A stretch of DNA of 64,000 bases from Microvirga arabica (GCF_016811235.1 NZ_JAFBID010000006.1:1-64000), one strand, 5' to 3'. Positions 8,761 through 18,481 are shown, counted from the stretch's first letter. Numbers and translations: made by a program. Notes: generated from the sequence alone by a model not told the origin.

Positions 8761-10955
8761 CTACTTGATGGCTGCGGCTACGGACGGAGCCGGAGGGGAT
8801 GAACTGCCGATCCGCTGCAGGCCGAAGAAGTAGGAGAGGCCACGGCCGGTCTGGTAGAACGCAACCATGAAGAACCAGAGCGTTCCGCGCAGCACGCCAA
8901 TGTCATAGTGCCGGTTCTTCTGAAATTCGCTCCACTGATCCGCATTGGCGAAGACGAGGTCCGCAATCATCTTCCGGTGCTCGGCCTTCTCGATCATGAA
9001 GCGGCATCCCAGCAGCAGCCCGTCGTCGTCCATGCCGACCTTGCGGATCTCCACCGGCAGATGCTGGACTGGAAGGTTGGCGAAAGGCTGGAACTCGATG
9101 GTGCCTGCGGCTCCCTTCTTCAATCTGGGCTCGACTGATGGCGGCACGTGAACCCTTGCGCCGCCGACCGACACGTCCCGCAGGATGGCATCGATGATCT
9201 CGTCGCCCATGACAAAGCGGCAGGGACGCTCGACGCGAACACGGTGGCTCTGGCGGCGCGTTGCCCGCTCCGACACGACGCCGAGGGCGCAGCCCGCGAC
9301 GATCAGGTTGAGGATATTCCAGGCTCCGGTGACGAGAGTCAGGTCGGCCTTGTAGGGCTCCGCCCAGACCCGCACTCCCGTTGCCACGACGCCGAGGAGC
9401 AGGATGCCGAAGATGATGAAATAGGGCGTTCCCAATTCCGAGATCCGGCTCTCGTCCATGGTCTCGTTCTTCGACGTAACCTTGAAGGTGGGCTTGCTCG
9501 GATTGGCGATCACCGACAGCACGGCGGGCAGAAGATAGATCGTCGAACGTACTCGTAGAGATCCGAGATCCACGGCCAGCGATAGCGGCCATAGAGATAG
9601 TTCTGCATCATGAAGTTCACCATCATGTAGGTGAACGTATAGGCGAAGAACTCGCCTCCGGACGCAGTGAAGATCTCCAGCGAGAAGAAGAGGTAGCAGA
9701 GCGGCGAAACGAGAAAGCAGAACCGCGAGAATGGGAACAGCCAGAACATGCTGCTCGACATGTAGCACAGGCGCTGCGACAGCTTCAGCCCGCGCTTGAA
9801 GGGCGGGAACTTGTAGCGCAGGATCTGCATCATGCCCTGCGCCCAGCGCGAGCGCTGGCCGATAAAGCTGGCAAAGCTGTCCGGCTGCAGGCCCGCAATC
9901 AGCGGCTTGTCCACATAGGCGCTCTTCCAGCCCCGGGAGTGGAGCTCAAGGGCGGTCTCGCAGTCTTCCGTGATGCTGACGCCGCTGAAGCCGTTGGTCT
10001 CCTGCAATGCCTCGCGCCGGAGCACGGCGGCCGAGCCGCAAAAGAAGGAGGCATCCCACTTGTCGAGGCCGCGCTGGATGACCCCGTAGAACATCTCGTT
10101 CTCCGAGGGCATGGTCTGGAACGTGCCGAGGTTGCGCTCGAGCGGGTCGGGATTGATGAAGAAGTGGGGCGTCTGGACGAGAAACAGGTTCTTGTCCGCC
10201 GTGAAGTAGCCGACGGTCTCGGTCAGGAAGTTCCGGGCCGGGGCATGGTCGGCGTCGAAGACGGCGACCAGATTGCCTGTCGAGTGCTCGAGACCGTTGT
10301 TGAGATTGCCGGCCTTGGCGTGCAGATTGCGGGCGCGGGTCAGGTAGCGGACATCGAGCGCGGCGCACAGGGCCTGCAGCTCCGCGCGTCGTTCCCGGGC
10401 CTGCAGCGCGGCGAGCGCGTTCTGCGAACTGCATTTCTCGTCCGTGCCGCCATCGTCGAGAAGCCAGACCGTCAGCTTGTCCTCCGGGTAGGTCATGGCC
10501 TTGGCGGCGGCAAGCGTGGTCGCGAGGAGATCGGCGCCCTCGTTGTAGCTCGGGACGAACACGTCGACGGTCGGCAGGTTATGCGGGTCGATCTGGGGCG
10601 GCTTGCGCGAGGGCATCGGGCTGGAGACCACGAACAGGCTCAAGAACAGCATCATGACGCTGTACATCTCGGCCAGGTACAGCAGGAAGCCGGGAATGAA
10701 GTTCGCTACCTCGGTGATCGGCGGGATGGTGCTGGTCGTCCGCCAGAACACGTAGCGCAGCACGATGGCGGTGCCCAAAGCCAGGGCGATCTGGCGCCAG
10801 ATGCCTTGCGCCCGGAAGAACTTGATGATGATCATGCAGGCCACGACGGTGAGGCCTGCGACCAGATGCGCCTGAAGGCTGATGGGAAGAACGACAAGCG
10901 AGACAATCAGGATCGCCGCCACTGCCCAAAGGGCCACGATAAGACCTGCTCGCAT
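8761..10955 (-). pseudogene. bcsA: Cellulose synthase catalytic subunit BcsA, frameshifted near 9545
   Basis: BcsA is the inner-membrane family 2 glycosyltransferase that polymerises UDP-glucose. The 5' frame has N-terminal membrane helices and the synthase motifs in order: FVPSYNEG, LLDDGGTDEK, VFDADHAP, FFCGSAAVLRR, SITEDCETA and QRSRWAQG. After DLYEYVR the coding sequence shifts frame and continues with IYLLPAVLSVIANPSKPTF to a PilZ domain carrying RQSHR and DVSVGG, the c-di-GMP-binding RxxxR and D/NxSxxG signatures. One base seems missing in the CGACGATC stretch near 9541-9548. Combined length would be about 730 residues, normal for alphaproteobacteria. As read, the protein loses its last membrane helices and PilZ domain. 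Confidence 0.9.
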
Positions 10956-11119
10956 TTGTCCGGATTCTCGGCCTGAGTGTTCGCGTGAGAGAGTGCACGC
11001 TTAGTTCAACACTGAAGGCAGGTCCATTAATATATCTCTACCGTTGCTTAGGCCTATTGTCACATCGGTAAATAAATCGGTACCTAACGTTATTACATTA
11101 GATGCTATAGACTTGGCTT
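10956..11119 (-). promoter_or_regulatory. AT-rich spacer between bcsN and bcsA
   Basis: 164 bases separate the stop of bcsN from the bcsA start. The part from about 11000 to 11110 is much more AT-rich than its surroundings (stretches such as TTAATATATC and GTAAATAAATCGG). It may hold an internal promoter or processing site for bcsABZ. No clear operator or terminator stem was recognised. Confidence 0.35.
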
Positions 11120-12094
11120 TTACTCGCTCGGAGGCGGTGGCACCACGGGGTAGCCGCCGAGCGGGGCCGTATTCTGCAGTATGGTTGCGGGAGGACCCGC
11201 GGGCTCGACCGTATCCTTGTCGATGAGGCGCCCGGACGTCTGGTCCGGAAGGGTGGCGCGGCGGCTTTCCGTGGACAGGACGCGCCGGCGGATCACGGTG
11301 GTGTCCTCCCGCCTGTCGAGACCGAGCGGATACATCGGCGCATCGACCTGCCCGAAACCGGCAGGCGGCGATGGCGGATCGCCGTAAGGATTCCAGGATT
11401 CCTGACGATAATAGGCGGCGATCGTGTAGCCATACATGACCCGCAGGAGCTGATCGACGCTGGCATCGGCATCGCACAGGCGCAGGCGGACCGAAATCGC
11501 CCCGCCCGGCACCAGAATGGCGGGCTTGTCGGGCTCGATCTGCTGCCAGGCATAAAGGCAAAGGTCGCCCGAGGGGGAGCGTCCCGTGGCGAATCCGAAG
11601 GGCCCGAACTTGTTCTGGACGTAGACGAGGGACGTCTGCATCGCGACCCCGGGGATCCGCTCCTCCATCTCGCGCTCGATCCGGTCTGGGGTGAGAGGAG
11701 GCAGCGAGAGCGTCTCCGGGATCTCCATGTTGCTCGCGGTGTTGTTGAGCAGGCTCACGTAGAAGGCGTTCTGGCCGCTTGTCAGCGAGGCCGTCGACAG
11801 GGCGATCTCCTGCGAGATCCCATTCTGAAAGTTGCGCTGCAGAACGGCCACGATGGAGGGGCCTCCCGGAGGAGGGACGACGATCGCGCGGGTTGCAGGG
11901 ACTTCGGAGGTCAAGGTCGCATAGCCGAGATCGGAACGGCCCGCGCAGGCGGCAACGGTCATCATAACGACTGCGGCGGCGAGCCACTTCAGGACCTTGC
12001 CGGGACCGCCCGTATGCCCGTGGTCGCAGGCGATGCCCGCTTCGGACGCCTCAGCGCCGACGTGCATCTGATTCCTGTGCGTTGAGGCGGTCAT
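11120..12094 (-). CDS. bcsN: Cellulose biosynthesis protein BcsN, probable lipoprotein
   Basis: Resembles BcsN, a component of alphaproteobacterial cellulose operons whose exact function is unsettled. Within the 324-residue frame a hydrophobic segment (VLKWLAAAVVMMTVAAC) ends in a lipobox-like cysteine near residue 50, followed by AGRSDLGYATL. About 30 extra residues precede the signal, so the true start may be internal (ATG near 12067 or a non-ATG start). Conserved-looking parts include ATRAIVVPPPGGPSIVAVLQR, NAFYVSLLNN and GYTIAAYYRQESWNPYGDPP. It is the first gene of the bcs operon. Confidence 0.8.
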   Translation of the reverse strand: MTASTHRNQMHVGAEASEAGIACDHGHTGGPGKVLKWLAAAVVMMTVAACAGRSDLGYATLTSEVPATRAIVVPPPGGPSIVAVLQRNFQNGISQEIALSTASLTSGQNAFYVSLLNNTASNMEIPETLSLPPLTPDRIEREMEERIPGVAMQTSLVYVQNKFGPFGFATGRSPSGDLCLYAWQQIEPDKPAILVPGGAISVRLRLCDADASVDQLLRVMYGYTIAAYYRQESWNPYGDPPSPPAGFGQVDAPMYPLGLDRREDTTVIRRRVLSTESRRATLPDQTSGRLIDKDTVEPAGPPATILQNTAPLGGYPVVPPPPSE

Positions 12095-12442
12095 GCGGAA
12101 CGTGAAAACTCTGGTGGCTGGTCAGCCGAGCGGAGGCTTGCCCGCTGGAGGGTTGCCCCTGGAGCGGATGGACCCATTCAGCCGGATGGTTTAACCAGCT
12201 ATGACCATTCATGGTTAACGAACAGTAAGCATCACAGCAGGGGCGGATTTTAATCCGGCCCGAATAGGCGCTTCGCCTTGACCTCCCGGCCGGGCGGAAT
12301 ACAAACGGCACACGCCGGCAGGAACGACCGGCTCCGGGGCGTGCCCCGTATCTTCCGTGACATTGCGTGGCTCGTCTGCTGAAGCGGGCAGGCCTATTTC
12401 CCGATCCCGGCGAACGGGCCGGGCTTCAAGAAAGCCTTTTCG
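12095..12442. promoter_or_regulatory. Divergent intergenic region bcsN / MFS gene, with CtrA-like half-sites
   Basis: This 348-base gap must hold the promoters of the bcs operon (minus) and the MFS transporter (plus). It contains the 11-base palindrome TGGTTTAACCA at 12187-12197, and ATGGTTAA at 12211-12218, which read on the minus strand is TTAACCAT, the CtrA half-site. TTAACCAG at 12191-12198 is a near match. Both lie about 95-125 bases upstream of bcsN. Nothing coding is convincing in the remainder. Confidence 0.4.
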
Positions 12443-13630
12443 ATGCAATCCGCCTTTTTGCGCAACGCGCTGATCCTCGGCATGCTCTCCGCCGTCGGGC
12501 CGTTCGCCATCGACATGTACCTGCCTGCCTTTCCGGCGATCGCCCGGGAGTATCAGGTCGATGTGAGCGGCGTGCAGATGAGCCTGATGAGCTTCTTCCT
12601 GGCGGTCGCTCTGTGCCAGAGCGTGTATGGGCCGCTCTCCGACCGGTTCGGACGCAAGCCGCCGCTCTATGCCGGGCTGGGACTGTTCGCGCTGGCCAGC
12701 ATCGGCTGCAGCTTCGCGCCGAATGTGGAAACCCTGATCGCCTTCCGCTTTCTCCAGGGCGTCGGCTCCTGCGCGGCCATGGTGATCCCCCGGGCGATCA
12801 TCCGCGACCTGCACACCGGGCACGAGGCGGCCCGCCTGATGGCGACCAGCATGCTGGTCTTCAGCGTCTCGCCGATCTTGGCGCCGCTGGCAGGAAGCGC
12901 CCTAACGGCGTTCTTCAGCTGGCGCGTGATCTTCTGGGCCATCGCGCTCATCGGGCTGGGTGGCCTTGCTGTCGTGCTCTTTCTCTTGCCCGAAACTCAC
13001 AAGCCTGATCAGGGCAAGGGAGGCATCGCGCAGGCCTTCCGCACATACGGGAGCCTGCTGAGGGACCGACGCTTCCTCGGCCTTACCTTCATCGGCGGGT
13101 TCAGCCAGGCGAGCTTCTTCGCCTATCTCGCCGGCTCATCCGTCATCTTCATCCAGCATTTCGGCATGACGCCATCAGCCTACAGCATGATCTTCGCGTC
13201 GAACGCCATTGCGTTCATCGGCAGCGCCCAGTTCAACAGCACCCTCATGCGCCGTTTCGGCGCTGAGCGGGTGGTGCGCATCGCAATCTCCTGCTTCGCC
13301 AGCCTCGTGACGCTGCTCTTCGTGCTGACCGTCTCCGGCGTCGATAACGCCTTTGTCCTGTGGGGCCTTCTCTTCGTATCGTTCGGCTGTCTCGGATTCA
13401 TCATTCCGTCCACGGCGGTGCTCGCCCTTGAGGAACAAGGCGCCGTGGCTGGCACAGCCTCGGCCCTCATGGGCACTCTTCAGCTCGGCACGGGCGCTGT
13501 GATCATCGCGCTGGTCAGCGCCCTCTATGACGGTACGTCCATTTCGATGGTCAGTGCCATCTTCTTCTGTGCCCTCGTGGCGCTCGCCTTGAGCTTCCGA
13601 ACGATGAAACTGAGGCGGGTCTATCCCTGA
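12443..13630 (+). CDS. Bcr/CflA-family drug efflux MFS transporter
   Basis: A 395-residue major facilitator with about 12 hydrophobic segments. The N-terminal signature AIDMYLPAFPAIAREYQ, the YGPLSDRFGRKPPL loop between helices 2 and 3, and FLQGVGSCAAMVIPRAIIRDL in helices 4-5 are typical of the Bcr/CflA (DHA1) drug:proton antiporters. The substrate cannot be predicted. The gene stands alone; its end overlaps the convergent LysR gene by ten bases, and nothing links it to the neighbouring operons. Confidence 0.88.
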   Translation: MQSAFLRNALILGMLSAVGPFAIDMYLPAFPAIAREYQVDVSGVQMSLMSFFLAVALCQSVYGPLSDRFGRKPPLYAGLGLFALASIGCSFAPNVETLIAFRFLQGVGSCAAMVIPRAIIRDLHTGHEAARLMATSMLVFSVSPILAPLAGSALTAFFSWRVIFWAIALIGLGGLAVVLFLLPETHKPDQGKGGIAQAFRTYGSLLRDRRFLGLTFIGGFSQASFFAYLAGSSVIFIQHFGMTPSAYSMIFASNAIAFIGSAQFNSTLMRRFGAERVVRIAISCFASLVTLLFVLTVSGVDNAFVLWGLLFVSFGCLGFIIPSTAVLALEEQGAVAGTASALMGTLQLGTGAVIIALVSALYDGTSISMVSAIFFCALVALALSFRTMKLRRVYP

Positions 13631-14517
13631 CGGGTCTGATCCAGGATCCAATCGCGAAAGGAGCGCAGCAGCGGCGTCTCTGCCTTGTGCTCCGGATAGA
13701 CGAGATAATAGGCGCCGCCGCTGACGAGGCTGTTGGGGAAGAGGATCTCCAGACGTCCCGATGCCAGCTCGTCGGCAATCAGGAAATGCGGGATCAGGGC
13801 AGCGCCCAAGCCCGCGGCAGCCGCCTGGGCCACCATGGCGAATTGCTCGAAGCGTGGACCGCGGAGCGGATTGCTCGCCTCCACGTCAACGCTGGCGAAC
13901 CACTCCGCCCAGGCAGTGGGACGCGTGCTCTGCTGGAGCAGGGTGGCGTGGGCCAAGTCCTGTGGCGAGCGCAGGTTCTCGCGCTCCCGATAGGCCGGGC
14001 TGCAGACGGGCACCGCCTCCTCCGTCCGCAGCAATTCGCACACGGCGCCCGGCCAGTGCGGCTCGCCGAAATGAATCGCGGCGTCGAACGGCTCTGTGGC
14101 GAAGTCGAAGGGCAGGAGCCGCACACCGAAATTCACCGTCGCACCCGGATGTTGGGCGAAGAAGCCGGGAATCCGCGGAATGAGCCAGCGGGTGCCGAAG
14201 GTCGGCAGGGTGGCAAGATTGAGCACGCCGGTTGTGCCCGAGAGTGCAATGGCCTGATGGGTGGCGTCGGACAGCTCGGACAGGGTGCTGCGCACCTGGG
14301 ATGCGTACAGGCGTCCCACATCCGTGAGCACGACCCGCTGCCGGGAGCGGCTGAACAGGGAGACGCCGAGCGACTCCTCCAGCTGCTGGATCTGGCGCGA
14401 GACGGCGCTCTGCGTCAGGTTCAGCTCCTCAGCGGCTCGTGACACGCTGCCATGGCGCGCCGTGGCCTCGAAGGCCAGGAGATTGCCCACATTGGGGAGG
14501 AAGCCGCGACGAAACAC
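13621..14517 (-). CDS. LysR-family transcriptional regulator (GcvA-like), divergent from the gcdH operon
   Basis: A 298-residue LysR protein. The N-terminal winged helix (LLAFEATARHGSVSRAAEELNLTQSAVSRQI, here cited in parts) is followed by a substrate-binding domain with FATEPFDAAIHFG and AAAGLGAALIPHFLIADEL. The closest recognisable group is GcvA/AmpR-like. It is divergent from glutaryl-CoA dehydrogenase with 143 bases between starts, the usual arrangement for a LysR regulator and its target, so it probably controls the gcdH operon in response to a pathway intermediate (inference). Confidence 0.9.
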   Translation of the reverse strand: MFRRGFLPNVGNLLAFEATARHGSVSRAAEELNLTQSAVSRQIQQLEESLGVSLFSRSRQRVVLTDVGRLYASQVRSTLSELSDATHQAIALSGTTGVLNLATLPTFGTRWLIPRIPGFFAQHPGATVNFGVRLLPFDFATEPFDAAIHFGEPHWPGAVCELLRTEEAVPVCSPAYRERENLRSPQDLAHATLLQQSTRPTAWAEWFASVDVEASNPLRGPRFEQFAMVAQAAAAGLGAALIPHFLIADELASGRLEILFPNSLVSGGAYYLVYPEHKAETPLLRSFRDWILDQTRQG

Positions 14518-14520
14518 ACG

Positions 14521-14537
14521 TTCATTCCAATTATGAA
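14521..14537. promoter_or_regulatory. Candidate LysR operator
   Basis: TTCAT-N7-ATGAA, a 17-base inverted repeat with the interrupted dyad shape of LysR boxes. It starts four bases upstream of the LysR start and 124 bases before gcdH, a place suited to autorepression and divergent control. Assignment is by position and symmetry only. Confidence 0.4.
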
Positions 14538-14660
14538 TAACCTGCTGCGAAGATGTCGATTTACTTTTGGCCTGTCCAGCGCGATTTTGCCCCTCAAATT
14601 CAATGGGTTTGGCTGGTTTGGCGCCAGCGCCCGAACGCTCTCATGGGAAGGATGATCATC

Positions 14661-15860
14661 ATGGCCGGTGCTCAACAGGAACTCGCGAAGCTCAAATGGG
14701 AGGATCCGCTCCTTCTCGATGACCTTCTGACCGACGACGAACGCATGATCCGCGACACGGCCCGGGCCTATGCCCAGGACAAGCTCCTGCCCCGCGTGAT
14801 CGAGGCGTACCGCGAGGAGAAGACGGACCGCGCCATTTTCAACGAGATGGGCGAGCTCGGCCTCCTCGGCGTGACCCTGCCGGAGGATTACGGCTGCGCC
14901 GGCGCATCCTACGTGGCCTATGGCCTCGTGGCCCGCGAGGTGGAGCGCGTCGATTCCGGCTACCGCTCCATGATGAGCGTACAGTCTTCTCTCGTGATGT
15001 ACCCGATCTATGCCTACGGCTCCGAGGAGCAGCGCCGGAAGTACCTGCCCAAGCTCGCATCCGGCGAGTTCGTGGGCTGCTTCGGCCTCACCGAGCCCGA
15101 TGCAGGCTCCGATCCCGCCGGCATGAAGACACGCGCCGTGAAGACCGATGGCGGCTATCGTCTGACCGGCTCCAAGATGTGGATCTCAAACTCCCCCATC
15201 GCGGACGTGTTCGTGGTCTGGGCGAAGTCCGAGGCTCACGACAACCAGATCCGCGGCTTCGTGCTGGAGAAGGGCATGAAGGGGCTGTCTGCTCCGAAGA
15301 TCGGCGGCAAGCTCTCGCTTCGCGCCTCGATCACCGGCGAGATTGTCATGGACAATGTCGAGGTGGGCGAGGACGCCCTGCTGCCGAGCGTGTCCGGCCT
15401 GAAAGGCCCCTTCGGCTGCCTCAACCGCGCCCGCTATGGCATCTCCTGGGGCGCCCTGGGAGCGGCGGAAGATTGCTGGCACCGGGCCCGTCAGTACACC
15501 CTCGACCGCAAGCAGTTCGACCGGCCGCTCGCCGCCACCCAGCTCGTGCAGAAGAAGCTCGCCGACATGATGACCGAGATCACGCTGGGCCTCCATGCCA
15601 GCTTGCGCGTCGGTCGCCTCTTCGACGAAGGCCGCGTGGCGCCGGAGATGATCTCGCTCGTCAAGCGCAACAATGTCGGCAAGGCCCTGGATATCGCCCG
15701 CGTCGCCCGCGACATGCATGGCGGTAACGGCATCCAGGAGGAATACCACGTGATGCGCCATGCGCAGAACCTGGAGACCGTGAACACCTATGAGGGCACC
15801 CACGACGTGCATGCTCTCATCCTGGGCCGCGCTCAGACCGGCCTCCAGGCATTCTTCTAG
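14661..15860 (+). CDS. gcdH: Glutaryl-CoA dehydrogenase
   Basis: A 399-residue acyl-CoA dehydrogenase. It oxidatively decarboxylates glutaryl-CoA to crotonyl-CoA in lysine, tryptophan or glutarate breakdown, with [19 protein letters not shown] and the C-terminal [17 protein letters not shown] are acyl-CoA dehydrogenase signatures, and the catalytic Glu lies in [14 protein letters not shown] near residue 378, the GCDH arrangement. The ATG at 14661 is preferred because GGAAGG at 14646-14651 is a good ribosome-binding site; in-frame ATGs at 14643 and 14652 exist. It heads an operon with a DapB-like reductase and a CaiB-type CoA-transferase. Confidence 0.93.
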   Translation: MAGAQQELAKLKWEDPLLLDDLLTDDERMIRDTARAYAQDKLLPRVIEAYREEKTDRAIFNEMGELGLLGVTLPEDYGCAGASYVAYGLVAREVERVDSGYRSMMSVQSSLVMYPIYAYGSEEQRRKYLPKLASGEFVGCFGLTEPDAGSDPAGMKTRAVKTDGGYRLTGSKMWISNSPIADVFVVWAKSEAHDNQIRGFVLEKGMKGLSAPKIGGKLSLRASITGEIVMDNVEVGEDALLPSVSGLKGPFGCLNRARYGISWGALGAAEDCWHRARQYTLDRKQFDRPLAATQLVQKKLADMMTEITLGLHASLRVGRLFDEGRVAPEMISLVKRNNVGKALDIARVARDMHGGNGIQEEYHVMRHAQNLETVNTYEGTHDVHALILGRAQTGLQAFF

Positions 15861-15874
15861 GCGAGGGCACATCG

Positions 15875-16681
15875 ATGGCGCTTCGGATCACCCTGGCAGG
15901 ATCGACGGGCTGGGTCGGCAAGGCCCTCGTGGCGGCGATCGTCGCCTCCGACGACCTCGTGCTGGCCGGCGCTGTCAGCCGCAGCGCCGCCGGCCAGGAT
16001 GCGGGCGAAGCCGCTGGCCTTTCCCGCCTTGGTGTTCCGATCAGCGCAACCCTCGAGGAGGCGCTGCGTGAGCCGTCTGATGTGGTGATCGACTACACCA
16101 AGCCCGGTGCCGTGAAGGCTCATGCCATCACGGCTCTCGCTCAGGGCCGGCACGTGGTTGTTGGTACTTCGGGGCTCAGCGCCGAGGATTACGCCGAGAT
16201 CGACGCGCAGGCGCAGCAAGCAGGGCGTGGCGTGCTCGCGGCCGGCAATTTCTCGATCACCGCGACTCTGCTGCGCCGCTTCGCCCTTGAGGCGGCCCGT
16301 TACGTGCCAGATGTGGAAGTCATCGATTACGCCTCGGCCAAGAAGCCGGACACGCCGTCGGGCACCGCCCGCGAACTGGCCGAGCTTTTGAGCGAGGCGC
16401 GCCAGCCTGCCACCTCAAAGCCTGTCGCCGAACTGACCGGCGTTCGCGAGACCCGCGGCGGTGCGCTTGGCGCCAAGGAGCCGGTGCAGGTCCATTCCCT
16501 GCGTATGCCGTCTTTCGTTCTGTCCTGCGAGGCCGTTTTCGGGGCTGACAATGAGCGCCTCGTGATCCGTCATGATGCGGGCTCGTCGGCGGCCCCCTAT
16601 GTGGCCGGCACGCTGCTGGCCGCCCGTCGCGTCGGCTCGTTCACCGGCCTCAAGCGCGGCCTCGACACCATCATGGATTGA
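15875..16681 (+). CDS. DapB-family (dihydrodipicolinate reductase-like) protein with altered catalytic motif
   Basis: 268 residues with the DapB architecture: an N-terminal Rossmann start (ITLAGSTGWVGKAL), VVIDYTKPGAV, GTSGLS and AGNFSITATLL, then a C-terminal domain with PDTPSGTA. In Escherichia coli DapB the region reads EAHHRHKVDAPSGTA; here it is DYASAKKPDTPSGTA, so the catalytic His pair is replaced by Ala-Ser while the Lys is kept. The gene lies 14 bases after gcdH and overlaps the CoA-transferase start region. It may act on a cyclic imine in lysine or pipecolate breakdown rather than in lysine synthesis (inference). Automated annotation would call it 4-hydroxy-tetrahydrodipicolinate reductase. 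Confidence 0.8.
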   Translation: MALRITLAGSTGWVGKALVAAIVASDDLVLAGAVSRSAAGQDAGEAAGLSRLGVPISATLEEALREPSDVVIDYTKPGAVKAHAITALAQGRHVVVGTSGLSAEDYAEIDAQAQQAGRGVLAAGNFSITATLLRRFALEAARYVPDVEVIDYASAKKPDTPSGTARELAELLSEARQPATSKPVAELTGVRETRGGALGAKEPVQVHSLRMPSFVLSCEAVFGADNERLVIRHDAGSSAAPYVAGTLLAARRVGSFTGLKRGLDTIMD

Positions 16682-16686
16682 TCCGC

Positions 16687-17859
16687 ATGAAACCGCTCGC
16701 AGGCCTCAAGGTCCTTGAACTCGCACGTATTCTGGCAGGCCCCTGGGTCGGCCAGTTGCTGGCCGATCTCGGTGCCGATGTGGTGAAGGTGGAGCGGCCG
16801 GGCGCAGGCGACGACACCCGCGGCTGGGGGCCTCCCTTCGTGGAAGCGGTCGATGGCGGTGATCTCTCGGCGGCCTATTTCCATTCCTGCAACCGCGGCA
16901 AACGCTCCATTGCGGTGGATTTCGAGACGCCTGAAGGCCAGGAGCTCGTGCGCAAGCTCAGCATGCATGCGGATGTTGTGATCGAGAACTTCAAGGTCGG
17001 CGGCCTGAAGAAATATGGCCTCGATTACGAGAGCCTGAAAAAGATCAACCCACGCCTCGTCTATTGTTCGATCACCGGCTTCGGCCAGGACGGGCCTTAC
17101 GCGTCCCGCGCCGGTTACGATTTCATGATCCAGGGCATGGGCGGGATCATGGACCTGACGGGCGATCCCGAAGGCGAGCCGCAGAAGATCGGCGTGGCCT
17201 ATGTGGATATCTTCACAGGGGTGTATTCCGTTGTCGGCATCCTGGCCGCCCTTCGCCAGCGCGATGCGACAGGCGAGGGGGCGCATCTCGACATGGCGCT
17301 CCTCGACGTGCAGACGAGCGTGCTGGCGAACCAGGCCATGAACTATCTGGCCTCCGGCAAGGCGCCCCGGCGCATGGGCAATGCCCATCCCAACATCGTG
17401 CCCTACCAGGTTTTTTCGGTGGCGGACGGCCACGTGATCGTGGCAGTGGGCAACGACGGGCAGTTCGCTCGGTTTGTGTCGGTGTTGGGCAAGCCTGAAC
17501 TGGCCCAGGACGAGCGTTTCAGCAGCAATGCAGGCCGGGTGGGCCGCCGGGCCGAGCTCGTGCCGATCCTGACCGAACTCACCCTGCAAACCACCCGCGA
17601 TGCGCTGCTGTCAGCCCTCGAGAAGCAAGGTGTTCCGGCCGGCCCCATCAACACGGTGGCGGATGTTTTCGCCGATCCGCAGGTCATCGCCCGCGGCATG
17701 AGGATCGACCTGCCCTCGCCCAAGGCCAAGGGTGGGGCCATCCCGTCCGTCCGCTCTCCGATCATGATGAACGGGGAGCCGATGGCGGCTCAGCGGCCTT
17801 CGCCGCGCCTGGGTGAACATACGGACGAGGTGCTGAGCGACCCCTCCTGGATGGCCTGA
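16687..17859 (+). CDS. CaiB/BaiF-family (class III) CoA-transferase, probable glutarate CoA-transferase
   Basis: A 390-residue class III CoA-transferase. GLKVLELARILAGPWVGQLLADLGADVVKVE (seen in parts), FHSCNRGKRSIAVD and the catalytic Asp in RAGYDFMIQGMGG (near residue 145) match the family. Next to gcdH the likely reaction is CoA transfer to glutarate, feeding the dehydrogenase, like human SUGCT; the substrate is inferred from context. An in-frame TTG at 16678 overlaps the dapB-like stop; the ATG at 16687 gives the normal family N-terminus (MKPLAGLKVLEL). Confidence 0.9.
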   Translation: MKPLAGLKVLELARILAGPWVGQLLADLGADVVKVERPGAGDDTRGWGPPFVEAVDGGDLSAAYFHSCNRGKRSIAVDFETPEGQELVRKLSMHADVVIENFKVGGLKKYGLDYESLKKINPRLVYCSITGFGQDGPYASRAGYDFMIQGMGGIMDLTGDPEGEPQKIGVAYVDIFTGVYSVVGILAALRQRDATGEGAHLDMALLDVQTSVLANQAMNYLASGKAPRRMGNAHPNIVPYQVFSVADGHVIVAVGNDGQFARFVSVLGKPELAQDERFSSNAGRVGRRAELVPILTELTLQTTRDALLSALEKQGVPAGPINTVADVFADPQVIARGMRIDLPSPKAKGGAIPSVRSPIMMNGEPMAAQRPSPRLGEHTDEVLSDPSWMA

Positions 17860-17871
17860 ACGGCAAGCTGC

Positions 17872-18471
17872 CTATTCGGCGATTCCCTTGGCCAGCAAGC
17901 GGTCGACGGCCTGCAGGATCCGTTCGCGGTCCTCCGTCGTAAAGGGGCTGAGATCATGCATCTCGAAGCTGTTGAGGCCTTCGACGGCAAGCCAGGCCAC
18001 GAGAGCCGCATCGAGGTCGTCCGACGTGTCCTTGAATGACCTCAGTGTTTCCCTGATGACCTCCCGGAGCGGATCGAGAAGTCGCGGGTTCTCGGCCGTT
18101 GCGGCCAGCATGCCGTTGGCCGTCTCCTTCATCTGACCGCTGCACAGCTTCAGCAGGGCTGCCGTGCAAAGGCGAGCCTCCAGGTTTCGCCCGGGGGGCG
18201 TCCGCTTGCGGATCTCCTCCTTTTCGGCCGCCACGTTGTCGATGAGGCGCTGGATCATGCCCTGGAGCAGGGCCTCCTTGGTGGGGAAATTGTAGAGCAG
18301 CCCGCCTTTGCTGAGGCCGGCCTTTTCCGCCACAGCCTCGAGCGTCAGTCGGCCGGCGCCAATTTCGCCAACAAGTTCTGCGGCCGCATCGAGAATTTTT
18401 TCTCGGGAACTCTTACGGCCTCTGGTACAGGGAAACAGCATCCATAACTCTTGTTTTGTGCGTTGCCGCAC
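17872..18471 (-). CDS. TetR/AcrR-family repressor, divergent from the RND efflux genes
   Basis: A 199-residue TetR protein with an N-terminal helix-turn-helix at about residues 18-65 (REKILDAAAELVGEIGAGRLT, LEAVAEKAGLSKGGLLYNFPTKEALL) and a helical ligand-binding part. The C-terminal half looks like the TetR_C group often found beside efflux pumps. It is divergent from the RND adaptor gene with a perfect inverted repeat between them, so it most likely represses the pump and itself. It converges on the CoA-transferase gene. Confidence 0.9.
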   Translation of the reverse strand: MRQRTKQELWMLFPCTRGRKSSREKILDAAAELVGEIGAGRLTLEAVAEKAGLSKGGLLYNFPTKEALLQGMIQRLIDNVAAEKEEIRKRTPPGRNLEARLCTAALLKLCSGQMKETANGMLAATAENPRLLDPLREVIRETLRSFKDTSDDLDAALVAWLAVEGLNSFEMHDLSPFTTEDRERILQAVDRLLAKGIAE

Positions 18472-18481
18472 TTGCGACTAA

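Noticed and set aside
11001..11987. 328-codon minus-strand frame over bcsN
   Set aside because: Arg/Ser/Pro-rich composition typical of an alternative frame; the bcsN frame has the lipoprotein signal and family motifs.
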